This document shows positions 28,165 through 37,200 of a DNA stretch of 64,000 bases, one piece after another. This stretch comes from Geomonas anaerohicana (GTDB taxonomy: Bacteria; Desulfobacterota; Desulfuromonadia; Geobacterales; Geobacteraceae). Location: NCBI RefSeq assembly GCF_016458305.1, contig NZ_JAEMHL010000001.1, positions 620,001 through 684,000 on the forward strand, given 5' to 3'. The notes under the pieces were generated by a model, which was not told the origin of the DNA, searched no databases, and worked only from the letters and a program-made list of their open reading frames with translations. A program made the position numbers and the translations under genes. The stretch's first letter is position 1. Every line of letters begins with the position of its first letter.

Positions 28165-28728
28165 ATGTATACCACTAACGATTTCAAGAAGGGGCTCGTC
28201 ATCAAGCTGGACGGCGCTCCCTGTGTCATCATGGATGTAGCCTTCCAGTCCCCCTCCGCCCGCGGCGCCAACACCATGGTGAAGACCAAGTACCGCAACC
28301 TGCTCACCGCCCAGGTGCTGGAAAAGACCTTCCGCTCCGGCGACAAGGTGGACGAGGCCGATTTCGAGCGTCACAAGGGGCAGTTCCTCTACGCCGACGG
28401 CGGCCGCGGCATCTTCATGGACCTCGAGAACTACGAGCAGTTCGAGATGGAAGAAGACAACTTCGAGGCCATTGCCCCCTTCCTGCTGGACGGCACCGAA
28501 GTACAGCTGGGCATTTTCCAGGAGCGCATGGTCAGCGTCGACCTCCCCATGGTCGTCGAGCTGGTCGTGACCGAAACCGCCCCGGCCCTCAAGAACGCCA
28601 CAGCCACCGCGCAGACCAAGGAAGCGGTACTTGAGACCGGTCATCGCCTGCAGGTTCCGCCGTACCTTGAGACCGGCGAGAAGATCAAGGTCGACACCCG
28701 CGACGGCCGTTTTATCTCCCGCGCATAG
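28165..28728 (+). CDS. Elongation factor P-like protein of the EfpL (YeiP) type
   Basis: A 187-residue, three-domain EF-P homologue (KOW-like residues 1-62, OB domains 65-128 and 130-185). EF-P relieves ribosome stalling at polyproline. Domain I has the loop SPSARGAN with Arg33 where canonical EF-P has a modified Lys or Arg in a shorter loop; SPxARGA is the hallmark of EfpL/YeiP, and the C-terminal ETAPALKNATATAQTKEAVLETG also fits. The organism therefore probably has a separate canonical efp elsewhere. The ATG at 28165 follows AAAGGAG. It is directly upstream of tRNA-Phe. Confidence 0.88.
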   Translation: MYTTNDFKKGLVIKLDGAPCVIMDVAFQSPSARGANTMVKTKYRNLLTAQVLEKTFRSGDKVDEADFERHKGQFLYADGGRGIFMDLENYEQFEMEEDNFEAIAPFLLDGTEVQLGIFQERMVSVDLPMVVELVVTETAPALKNATATAQTKEAVLETGHRLQVPPYLETGEKIKVDTRDGRFISRA

Positions 28729-28755
28729 TCAGTCATAAAAATTAGAAGAAAAGGG

Positions 28756-28784
28756 TTGACACAGTCGGCGATTCAAAGTATAAA
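28756..28784 (+). promoter_or_regulatory. Sigma-70 promoter of tRNA-Phe
   Basis: TTGACA at 28756-28761 and TATAAA at 28779-28784 with an ideal 17-base spacer, ending 11 bases before the tRNA 5' end. Confidence 0.85.
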
Positions 28785-28795
28785 GTTGGTCTCTT

Positions 28796-28871
28796 GCCCA
28801 GATAGCTCAGTCGGTAGAGCAGAGGATTGAAAATCCTCGTGTCGGCGGTTCGATTCCGTCTCTGGGCACCA
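28796..28871 (+). tRNA. tRNA-Phe (anticodon GAA)
   Basis: A 76-base cloverleaf with acceptor GCCCAGA pairing with TCTGGGC, discriminator A and encoded CCA. The D-arm is AGCTCAGTCGGTAGAGC, the anticodon arm is AGGATTGAAAATCCT with GAA in the loop, and the T-arm contains GGTTCGATTCC. Its 3' 49 bases are duplicated exactly at 39693-39741, so the gene is an integration site whose 3' end was rebuilt by the inserted element. Confidence 0.97.
28823..28871 (+). repeat. Attachment-site repeat, left (inside tRNA-Phe)
   Basis: Forty-nine bases from the anticodon stem to the CCA end, identical to 39693-39741. The identity stops precisely at the CCA end on the right and one base into the anticodon stem on the left. 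Confidence 0.9.
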
Positions 28872-28883
28872 TTTTTACAATAA

Positions 28884-28924
28884 AAGCAGGCGTCTACGTT
28901 TTAACGTGGATGCCTGCTTTTTTG
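28884..28924 (+). terminator. Terminator of tRNA-Phe
   Basis: AAGCAGGC (28884-28891) pairs with GCCTGCTT (28912-28919), with an inner ACGTT/AACGT helix, followed by a T-run. It belongs to the island side of the junction, so the inserted DNA supplied a new terminator. Confidence 0.8.
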
Positions 28925-29525
28925 TTTGTAGGCTTGTTGATAAATCTTCGTGTCGGAACTTCAGTATAGCCTCTGATTGCTCGCCGGGAGGCAGTTGCGC
29001 AAAAGATGCCGGAAAGCTGAGACTGTGCCCTAGCTTCCCAAAGGCGCCCCAGCCATCCCCCCATACGTCCAAACCCTCAAAGATGAGTGTCCCCCCCTCC
29101 AAGCAGTTCCAAAAACTCACGATAGCCAACACTTATTTATGGTAAAAATTGATACTCAAGTAAATTTAGCTTTCTTGGACTGCTTGGATGCTAGTTTTAG
29201 TTACTTAATGGTTTTGAATTAAGTGTTGAACTGTCATCAGGGGGCCGCTGCTCAACCCCTATCAAACAGTCAATTCATAGAATTTTCAAAAAGGTTGCAT
29301 GGAAGCAAAGGGGAACCCTTGCGGTGAAATTAGTAAGTGTTTTTGTTGGTAATTCGAATCAATGCGGATGTAATTCCTACATTTTACAATGACTAAAGTT
29401 TAGTGTAGACTTTGCGGTACAGCAGGCACTTTACCTCTGCAACAGCACCGAGTGCTGCGGGTCATTCTTCTATAACTGTTATATTTCGTATCTTGCGCAG
29501 CGTGATCAATGACCCGAGGTGCACT
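28925..29525. other. AT-rich left arm of the island, no gene supported
   Basis: About 600 bases of noticeably AT-rich DNA. Two short open frames (minus strand 28875-29132, plus strand 28906-29145) overlap each other and the terminator, and neither has a ribosome site or a recognisable product. The base composition differs from the GC-rich genes on both sides. It could hold the promoter of the regulator, but I see no convincing -35/-10 or -24/-12. Confidence 0.5.
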
Positions 29526-30920
29526 GTGGGTATCGAGACAATCCTGATCGTGGATGACACCCAACAAGCGCGAGCGCTGCTTGACGTGCAACTGCGTGCC
29601 TGGGGGTTTGCGACGGTCCTCGCGGAAACGGGGACGCAGGCCCTCAGGGTCCTGGCGGAGAACCGGGTGGACCTCATCCTTTCCGACCTGGTCATGCCCG
29701 ACATGGACGGCATGAAGATCCTCTTCCACGCCCAGGACAGGTTTCCCGACATCCCCTTCATCATGCTGACGGCCCATGCCTCCATCGACAAGGCGGTCGC
29801 CGCGCTGAGGCTTGGGGCCACCGATTTCGTGGAGAAGCCGTTCGTCGGCGAGGAGCTTTTGGCCCGCATCCGGAAATCTCTGGGCTACCGGCAGGTCACC
29901 GAGGAGAACAGGAAGCTCAAGCTGCAGCTGGGCGACCAGTTCAGCTTCCAGCAGATCGTCTCCAAATCCCCCGGGATGACCCGGGCGCTGCAGATGGCCG
30001 AGCAGGTCTCCGCCTATCCCCGGACTACGGTGGCGCTGCACGGCGAGAGCGGGGTGGGGAAGGAGGTGCTGGCCCGGGCCATCCACTTCGCCAGCGGCCG
30101 GCCGGAGAACCGCTTCGTCGCGGTGAACTGCGCCGGCATCCCGGCTACGCTTCTGGAAAGCGAGCTGTTCGGGCACGTCCGGGGCGCCTTCACCGGGGCG
30201 GACCGGGACCGCGAGGGGATGTTCGACCTGGCCCGCGAAGGGACCATCCTGCTGGACGAGATCGGGGACATGCCGCTGGAGCTGCAGGCCAAGATCCTCC
30301 GGGTGATCCAGGAGAAGAGCTACGCCCCCCTGGGGTCGAGCCGCCAGGTGCAGGCGGACTTCCGGATCATCGTCGCGACCCACCACGACCTGGGGCTTTT
30401 AGTCCGGCAGGGGCGCTTCCGCGCCGACCTGTACCACCGGATCAACACCTTCCCCATCAGCATCCCCCCCCTGCGCGAGCGCAAGGAGGAGATCCCCCTT
30501 TTGGTGGAGCATTTCGTGTCCCACCTGCGTACCGAACTGGGCAAATATTTGCCCGGCATTTCCAAGCGCGGCATGGACTTCCTCCAAGGCTACGACTGGC
30601 CCGGCAACATCCGCGAGTTGAAGAACTCGCTGGAGCGGGCGGCCATCGTCGTCGACCACGAACTGATCAATCCCTCCCATCTCTCCTTTCTCGGCGGTCC
30701 CCGCACCGGCGACCGGCGCCAGCGTCCCAAAACCGACGGCCTGATCGGCGGCGGCGAGGAGAATTTCGAGCTGCAGCTCACCCTGAAGCCGGGGGATTTC
30801 TCCCTGGAAGCCGTCATCAACCGTGTGCTGGAAATAACCCTCGCCCGCTGCAACAACAACAAATCCCTCGCCGCACAGATACTCAAAACCGACCGCCGCA
30901 TCTTCTACCGCTCCAAATAG
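29526..30920 (+). CDS. NtrC-family sigma-54-dependent response regulator
   Basis: About 464 residues. The N-terminal receiver domain (residues 1-120) has phospho-acceptor Asp54 in LILSDLVMPDMDG. The AAA+ domain (about 140-375) has Walker A GESGVGKE, the sigma-54 contact loop GAFTGA and Walker B ILLDEIGD. The C-terminus is a Fis-type helix-turn-helix ending at RRIFYRSK. The GTG at 29526 has GAGGTG upstream and gives a clean receiver start (ETILIVDD). No partner kinase is inside the island. The palindrome and -24/-12 promoter just downstream suggest it drives the secreted-protein operon. Confidence 0.92.
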   Translation: MGIETILIVDDTQQARALLDVQLRAWGFATVLAETGTQALRVLAENRVDLILSDLVMPDMDGMKILFHAQDRFPDIPFIMLTAHASIDKAVAALRLGATDFVEKPFVGEELLARIRKSLGYRQVTEENRKLKLQLGDQFSFQQIVSKSPGMTRALQMAEQVSAYPRTTVALHGESGVGKEVLARAIHFASGRPENRFVAVNCAGIPATLLESELFGHVRGAFTGADRDREGMFDLAREGTILLDEIGDMPLELQAKILRVIQEKSYAPLGSSRQVQADFRIIVATHHDLGLLVRQGRFRADLYHRINTFPISIPPLRERKEEIPLLVEHFVSHLRTELGKYLPGISKRGMDFLQGYDWPGNIRELKNSLERAAIVVDHELINPSHLSFLGGPRTGDRRQRPKTDGLIGGGEENFELQLTLKPGDFSLEAVINRVLEITLARCNNNKSLAAQILKTDRRIFYRSK

Positions 30921-30922
30921 CG

Positions 30923-30961
30923 TTGTACCTGGGGCGTACAAGTTGTACGTTTCAGGTACAA
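30923..30961. promoter_or_regulatory. 39-bp perfect palindrome, probable enhancer (UAS) for the NtrC-type regulator
   Basis: Outer arms TTGTACCTG and CAGGTACAA and inner arms CGTACAA and TTGTACG are all perfect reverse complements around the centre at 30942. It starts two bases after the regulator's stop codon. There is no T-run, so it is not a terminator. Its centre is about 70 bases upstream of the -24 element at 31013, a normal place for an activator of sigma-54. Confidence 0.75.
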
Positions 30962-31012
30962 ACTCTCTATTTCGTAAACTTCCAACTGTCTAAATAATGT
31001 GGTGTTGTCGTA

Positions 31013-31027
31013 TGGTCTGATTCTTGC
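31013..31027 (+). promoter_or_regulatory. Sigma-54 (-24/-12) promoter
   Basis: TGGTCTGATTCTTGC has the invariant GG (31014-31015) and GC (31026-31027) ten bases apart, and TTGC in the -12 box. Transcription would start near 31038 and leave an untranslated leader of about 210 bases before the giant gene. The rest of that leader (31040-31246) shows a tandem GATCGGCAAA/GATCGGCAAG duplication and nothing else I can name. Confidence 0.7.
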
Positions 31028-31246
31028 GGTGGCCGCGGGGGGCGCCTGCCTGTTCCGGGAGTGTCACAGCTATTTCACGTGTTCACTCCACTCCGGGGAA
31101 AAGATCGGCAAAGATCGGCAAGAAGAGGCCTGAGCTTACCCGCACAGTGAAGTGCCGTACTGCGAAGAAAACCATGTGCACTCAAGTTTGAGCGGAACAG
31201 TTCCTGTTATGAACCGGATATGAATTCCTTTTTGTGGAGTCTCTTT

Positions 31247-34200
31247 ATGAAGTGGCTGAAATTTAGTTCGATCCTCTTCCCGCTTATGTGCTTCCTGTTA
31301 CATGCTGTGCCGGTGGCTGCCGCTCCCGGTGACAGTGCGGCGAATGCCGGGTTCTCGTGCAGGTACATAAAGAGTGCATCCCCGTCGGCCACCGACGGGG
31401 TATATTGGATAGACCCTGATGGAGGCAGCACAAGTAATGCCTTCCAGGTCTATTGCGACATGACCACCGATGGGGGCGGGTGGATGCTTGCGGTCAACAG
31501 CGTCACCGGTGCGAGGCCCGCGAGTACCGACATGGTCGCCAACACGGGCACTCCCGGTCTCAACTCATCACATACCCGCAATCTGGCGCAGTTCGCGGTG
31601 GCCCAGAGCGCCACCATACGGCACCACATCGTGGATGCCTCCAGCGGCAGGACCTTCCATGCCAAATACACCGGAAAGTACCATGACGCGCTGCCTGCCT
31701 GGGGCAGTTGGACCACGCTCTCCGGCCACGTGACCGGTTCCGATTCCCTGCTGACCGCAAGTTTCGGCTGGGCCTGGGGAACCTCCGGGGCATGCGGCTC
31801 GTACGGCGTGCCCTGGTATTTCAACAACGCGGGGCAATGCTTTTCCTCCATTCCCCTGACGACTTCGGGCTCGGTCCAGGGGCCGGAAAAATACCTGCAT
31901 CTGCCCATCGACCGGTACTCGGTCTGGGTCCGTGAACTGGTGACTCCGCCGCCTCCTGACTCGGATGGCGACGGGATTCCCGACTTCGTCGACAACTGCC
32001 CGTACGTCGCCAATCCAAGCCAGCTGGACAGCGATGGAGACGGCATCGGCGACGCCTGCGACCCCACGCCGTTCGGGAATCCCCTGACCGTCTCCGGCAC
32101 CCCTGGAAGCACCGCCACCGCGGGAATTACCTACTATTTCGCCCCCACGGCGACCGGTGCCACGGGTTTCAGCATCGCCAACAAGCCCTCCTGGGCCGGC
32201 TTCAACAGCGCCACAGGTGCCCTGTACGGGACGCCGACCGACCCGCAGGCTGCCAACTACGGCGGCATCGTCATCACTGCCACCAACGCCGGCGGCAGCG
32301 CCTCGCTGCCCCCCTTTAGCATCGCGGTAGCGGCCGTCTCCACCGCTTGGCATCCGACCGGCGGTCCCGGCGGTGGGAATATTACCGCCCTGGCCGTCAA
32401 CCCGGGCACCCCCCGGACCCTTTATGCCAGCGCGCAGACCGGCGGGATTTTCAGGAGCAATGACGGAGGCGATTCCTGGTTCGCAGTGAACAACGGGGTG
32501 ACCGGGACCTACGTCTATTCGCTGGTCCTCGATCCGACAGATGGTGCAACGCTTTATGCCGGCACGGACAACGGCCTGATCAAGTCCGTTAACGGCGGCA
32601 ACTCGTGGAACCCGGCCAACGCCGGCCTGCCTCCCAGTGCCGTCGTCGTCCTGGCGGTCGCCCCCGGAAACAGCCGGAACCTCTATGCCGGGACCTTCCA
32701 GGGGGTGTACCGGTCCACCGACGGCGGAGCTTCCTGGAACCTGGCCAACAACGGACTGCCGGCGTACGGCGTCAATGCCCTTGCGCTCGATCCCGGCAAC
32801 GCTCAGATCCTTTTCGCCGCGGCCAGTACGGGAGGGGTGTTCAAGTCCGTCAACGGCGGAACGTCCTGGAGTCCGGTCGGCGGGTTGGCCGCTACTTTCT
32901 CCTCCCTGACCCTCGACCCCGGCAACGGACAGTCCATTTACGGCGGGAGCTCCTCGGGCCTTTATAAGTCCAACGACGGCGGGGCCACCTGGAGCGCCAG
33001 TTCCCAGATCACCGGGGTGTCGGCCCTGGCCATCGATCCGGCCAACAGCCAGACCATCTACGCCGGATCGTCCAGCGGCGTCAAGAGGTCCACCGACGGC
33101 GGCGCCTCCTGGAGTGTGCTTAGTGCGGGGGTGAACTTCCTCGGCTTAACTCCCAGCAGTACCACGTGCCTGGCGGTCGCTACCGGCGGACAGGGCGTCT
33201 ACCTCGGCACCTCCGGCGGCGGGGTGTACCGGCTGGACAACGGCAGCTGGACTCCGGCAGGCCGCGGGATGACCACCAGCGAGGTGCAATCCATGGCCCT
33301 CGATCCCACGGACAACCGGACCATCTATGCCGCGACCTACGGCGCCGGCATGTCCAAATCCTTTAACGGCGGCGGGTCCTGGGAGACGATCTCCAGCGGG
33401 CTGTATCCCTATCTTATGGCGGTCACCGTTGACCCGGCCAATGCACAGACCGTCTACGCCGGCAGTTACGGCGCCGGCGTGTACAAGTCTCTCAATGGTG
33501 GCGCTTCCTGGAGCGCGGTGAACAGCGGCCTGGCCAGCTTAACGGTCCTCACCGTAGCGCTCGACCCGGCCAGCAGCCAGACCGTTTACGCCGGGACCAG
33601 TAGCGCTGGCGTGTTCCGGTCGCTCAACGGCGGCGCCTCGTGGAGCGCGCTGAACAGCGGCCTCGGCAACCTGTCGGTTCAGTATCTTGCCGTTGACCCG
33701 GCCAGCAGCCAGACCATCTACACCGCAACCGGAGGCGGAATATTCAAGACGGTTAACGGTGGGTCCTCCTGGAGCGCGGCAAACAGCGGGATCTCCACCC
33801 CCTCGGCGGGCACCCTTGCCATCGACCCGAGAAACAGCCAGACCGTCTATGCCGGGACCTCCGGCGGGGTATTCAAATCGACCAATGGCGGCGCTTCCTG
33901 GAGTGCCGCCGGATTGAACGGCCAGCGTGTGGCGTCCCTGGCCGTCGACCCGGGGAACAGCCAGTTGGTCTATGCGGGTACCGACGCCGGCGTATTCGCA
34001 TCGCCGAACGGTGGCTCTTCCTGGAGCGCGGTAACCAGCGGTCTGGGCAGCCTCTCCATCAATGCGCTCGCCATCGATCCGGCCAACAGCCAGTCGATCT
34101 ACCTGGGGACCCGCGGAGGGGCCTACAAGGGGCTCATCAAGCTCCCCACCATCGGCGGCACTCCCGCCAGCAACGCAACGGCGAGGACGGCCTACAGTTT

Positions 34201-37200
34201 TGTTCCCACTTCCAGCGACGCCACCGGCTTTGGCGTCTCCGGCACCCTGCCTCCCGGGCTTTCCTTCGATACCGCAACCGGTGCCCTGAGCGGGACCCCG
34301 ACCACGGTAGGCAGCTGGGGCGGTATCGTAATTTCGGCCAGCAACGTCAGCGGCTCGGTGTCCCTTCCGGCACTGACCATCACCGTCAACCCTCCGGCGC
34401 CGACCATCTCGGGCACGCCCGCAGCCAGCGCCCTCCTGGGCTTTCCCTACAGCTTCACCCCCACGGCCACCGACGCCGCCAGTTTCAGCATTACCGGAAC
34501 CCTCCCGCAGGGCCTTGTCTTCAACGCGGCGACCGGCGCCTTGAGCGGCACGCCCATGACCCCCGGCGTCTCGGGCACCCTGCAGATCAGCGTCAGCAAC
34601 GTCGCCGGCTCGGCATCCCTCGCTCCCTTCACCATCACGGTCTACCCGCCGTTGCCGACCATTTCCGGCCTGCCGGCCAGCAGCGTCGCCCGGGTCGCGG
34701 CCGGAGGCCACTTCACCATGGTGCTGAAAACCGACGGCACCCTCTGGGCCTGGGGTAATAACGGCTCCGGCCAGCTGGGAGACGGCACCTGGACCAACAG
34801 TCTCGCCCCGCTGCAGGTCGGCTCTGATTACGCCACCGTGGCAGCCGGCGCCTATCACACCGTGGGGGTGAAGAACGACGGCACCCTCTGGGCCTGGGGA
34901 GAAAACGGCAGCGGCCAGTTGGGGGACGGCAACTACCCCAACAGGAATCTCCCCGTGCAGATCGGATCGGGGTACGCCTCCGTGGCCGCCGGCGCCTATC
35001 ACTCCGTGGGGCTGAAGAGTGACGGCACCCTCTGGGCCTGGGGTGAGAACCGCAACGGCGAACTGGGCGATGGCAGCACCACCAGCAGGCGCACCCCCGT
35101 GCAGATCGGCGCGGGCTTCGCCTCCGTCGCTGTCGGCTACTCCCACACCCTGGCGCTGAAGAACGACGGTACTCTCTGGGCCTGGGGGTTGAACTCCAGC
35201 GGGCAGTTGGGGGACGGCACTACGACCAACCGGCTCAGCCCGGTGCAGATCGGATCCGGCTACGCCTCCCTGGCTGCCGGCTATTACCATTCGCTGGGGT
35301 TGCGGTCCGATGGCTCCCTCTGGAGCTGGGGGCTTAACGCTTTCGGCGAGCTGGGGGACGGCAGCCACACCCAGCAACTGGCCCCGGTGCAGGTCGCCGC
35401 GGGCTATGCATCCGTGGCTGCCGGCGTCTTTCACAGCCTCGCGCTGCAAAACGATGGCACTCTCTGGGCCTGGGGACGCAACTCGGAATACCAGCTCGGA
35501 GACGGCACCCGCAATGACCGGAGCGCACCGGTGCGGATCGGCCCGGGCTACGCAGCCGTTGCCGCCGGGTTCTTTCATACCGTCGCGCGCAAGGATGACG
35601 GCACCCTCTGGAGCTGGGGGATGAACACCTGGGGACAGCTGGGTGACACTACCACAACCACGAGGAGCGTCTCGGTCCAGGTAGGTTTGGGCGGCCTCTT
35701 TCCCCCCGCGGCCTCCGGCGGCCAGGTTACCGTTGCCACCGTAGGGGTCCCCTACAGCTACACCCCCACCAGTACCTACGCCGCCGGCTTCAGTCTGAGC
35801 GGCAGCATCCCACCCGGGCTCGCATTCAACGCTACCTCGGGAACCCTGAGCGGGACCCCGACCACCGTCGGGGTCTACAGCGACCTGCAGATCACGGTTT
35901 CCAACCTGAGTGGCTCGGCGACGCTCCCGGCGTTTACCCTCACGGTAAATCCGCCTGCACCGACCATTTCCGGCACACCGGCCGGCGGTGCAACGGTCGG
36001 GGGGGACTACAGTTTCACCCCCGTGGCCACCAACGCCACCGGTTTCACCATCAGTGGCAGTGTGCCGCCCGGAGTTACTTTCGACGCCGCGTCAGGAACC
36101 CTGAGCGGCTCGCCCACCTCCGCCGGCATCTACGGCGATATCCGCATCAGCGCAACGAACGCAGGCGGTTCGGCACAACTGGCACCTTTCGCCATAACGG
36201 TCGCCAGGGCGACCCCGAGCATCACGGCCTGGCCGAGCGCCACGGGGATCACCCTGGGCCAGGCGATCTCCGCCTCGGTCCTTTCCGGTGGGGCCGGATC
36301 AGTCCCGGGTGCCTTCGCCTTTGCCGCACCGGTGACCATTCCCTCCGGCATCGGCAGCTACAGCGCGGCCATCACCTTTACCCCCGCCGACCTCGCCAAC
36401 TACACCACCGCTAACGGCAGCGTCACCGTCATTGTCGGAGCGCCCCCGGTGCACGGCGCCTGCGGCACGGCGATCGTCGGCAGCTATGAAACCGCTCCGG
36501 GCCTCAACCTCTGCTCCGCCGGCAACGCCTCGGCCCTCTCCGGTAGCGGCCCCTGGTCCTGGAGCTGCGGCGGTCAGTACAGCGGCTCCACGGCATACTG
36601 CGCAGCAGCCAAGCTGGCCCACACCATCCCGGTCCCCGTTTCCGGACCACCCGCGACCGACTTCAGCGGCGGCAAGGCCGGCTCCAGCTACACGGTCCTG
36701 CGCTCCGAAGCCGCCCAGGCAGTCACCCCGGTGCACACCGGGCCCTCGGCCAGGGTTGCCGACAGCTCCCCCCTCAAGCCGAACACGATCTACCAGTACA
36801 GCGTCACCTCCGACAGCGATCCCGTCCCGACGGTCATCATGACCGTGAGGACGGCGCTCGGCAGCGGCTGGAACATCGTCGCCGTCCCTTATGACACGGC
36901 TGGGGTCGCCCCCGGCACCCTCCTGGGCGCTGCCGGCGGCAATGTCTTCCAGTGGGTTCCCAGCGGTGCCACTGCCGAAAACAGCAACTCGGTGCTGGGC
37001 TCCTACGTCAAGGTTGACGCGCTGGTGCCGGGGAGCGGCTATTTCGTCAAGACGGCCAACACTACTACCACGCTCGCCTTCGACGGGAAGCCCGGGCCCT
37101 CCAGCGCCACGGTCGTCCTGAAGCCGGGCTGGACCATGGTCGCCAATCCCCAGACCGCCAACAAGACCGACATCGGCAGCAACTGGCTCATCGACGGCAG

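Noticed and set aside
28875-29145. Two small overlapping open frames after tRNA-Phe (minus 85 codons, plus 79 codons)
   Set aside because: They overlap each other and the terminator, start at poor codons without ribosome sites, and match nothing recognisable.
30923-30961. Palindrome after the regulator gene read as a terminator
   Set aside because: No T-run follows on either strand; symmetry and position fit a protein-binding enhancer better.
31040-31246. Cyclic-dinucleotide (GEMM) riboswitch in the leader of the giant gene
   Set aside because: The expected conserved loops are not present; only a short tandem GATCGGCAAA duplication stands out.
33539-35578. A long minus-strand open frame (679 codons) inside the giant protein gene
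   Set aside because: It is the antisense shadow of Gly/Ser/Thr-rich repeat coding sequence; it has no ribosome site and no recognisable domain.
32380-35690. Regularly spaced repeats that might be a CRISPR array or tandem satellite
   Set aside because: The periodic DNA is in frame and encodes BNR-like and RCC1 blades; repeat units are diverged and have no spacers.
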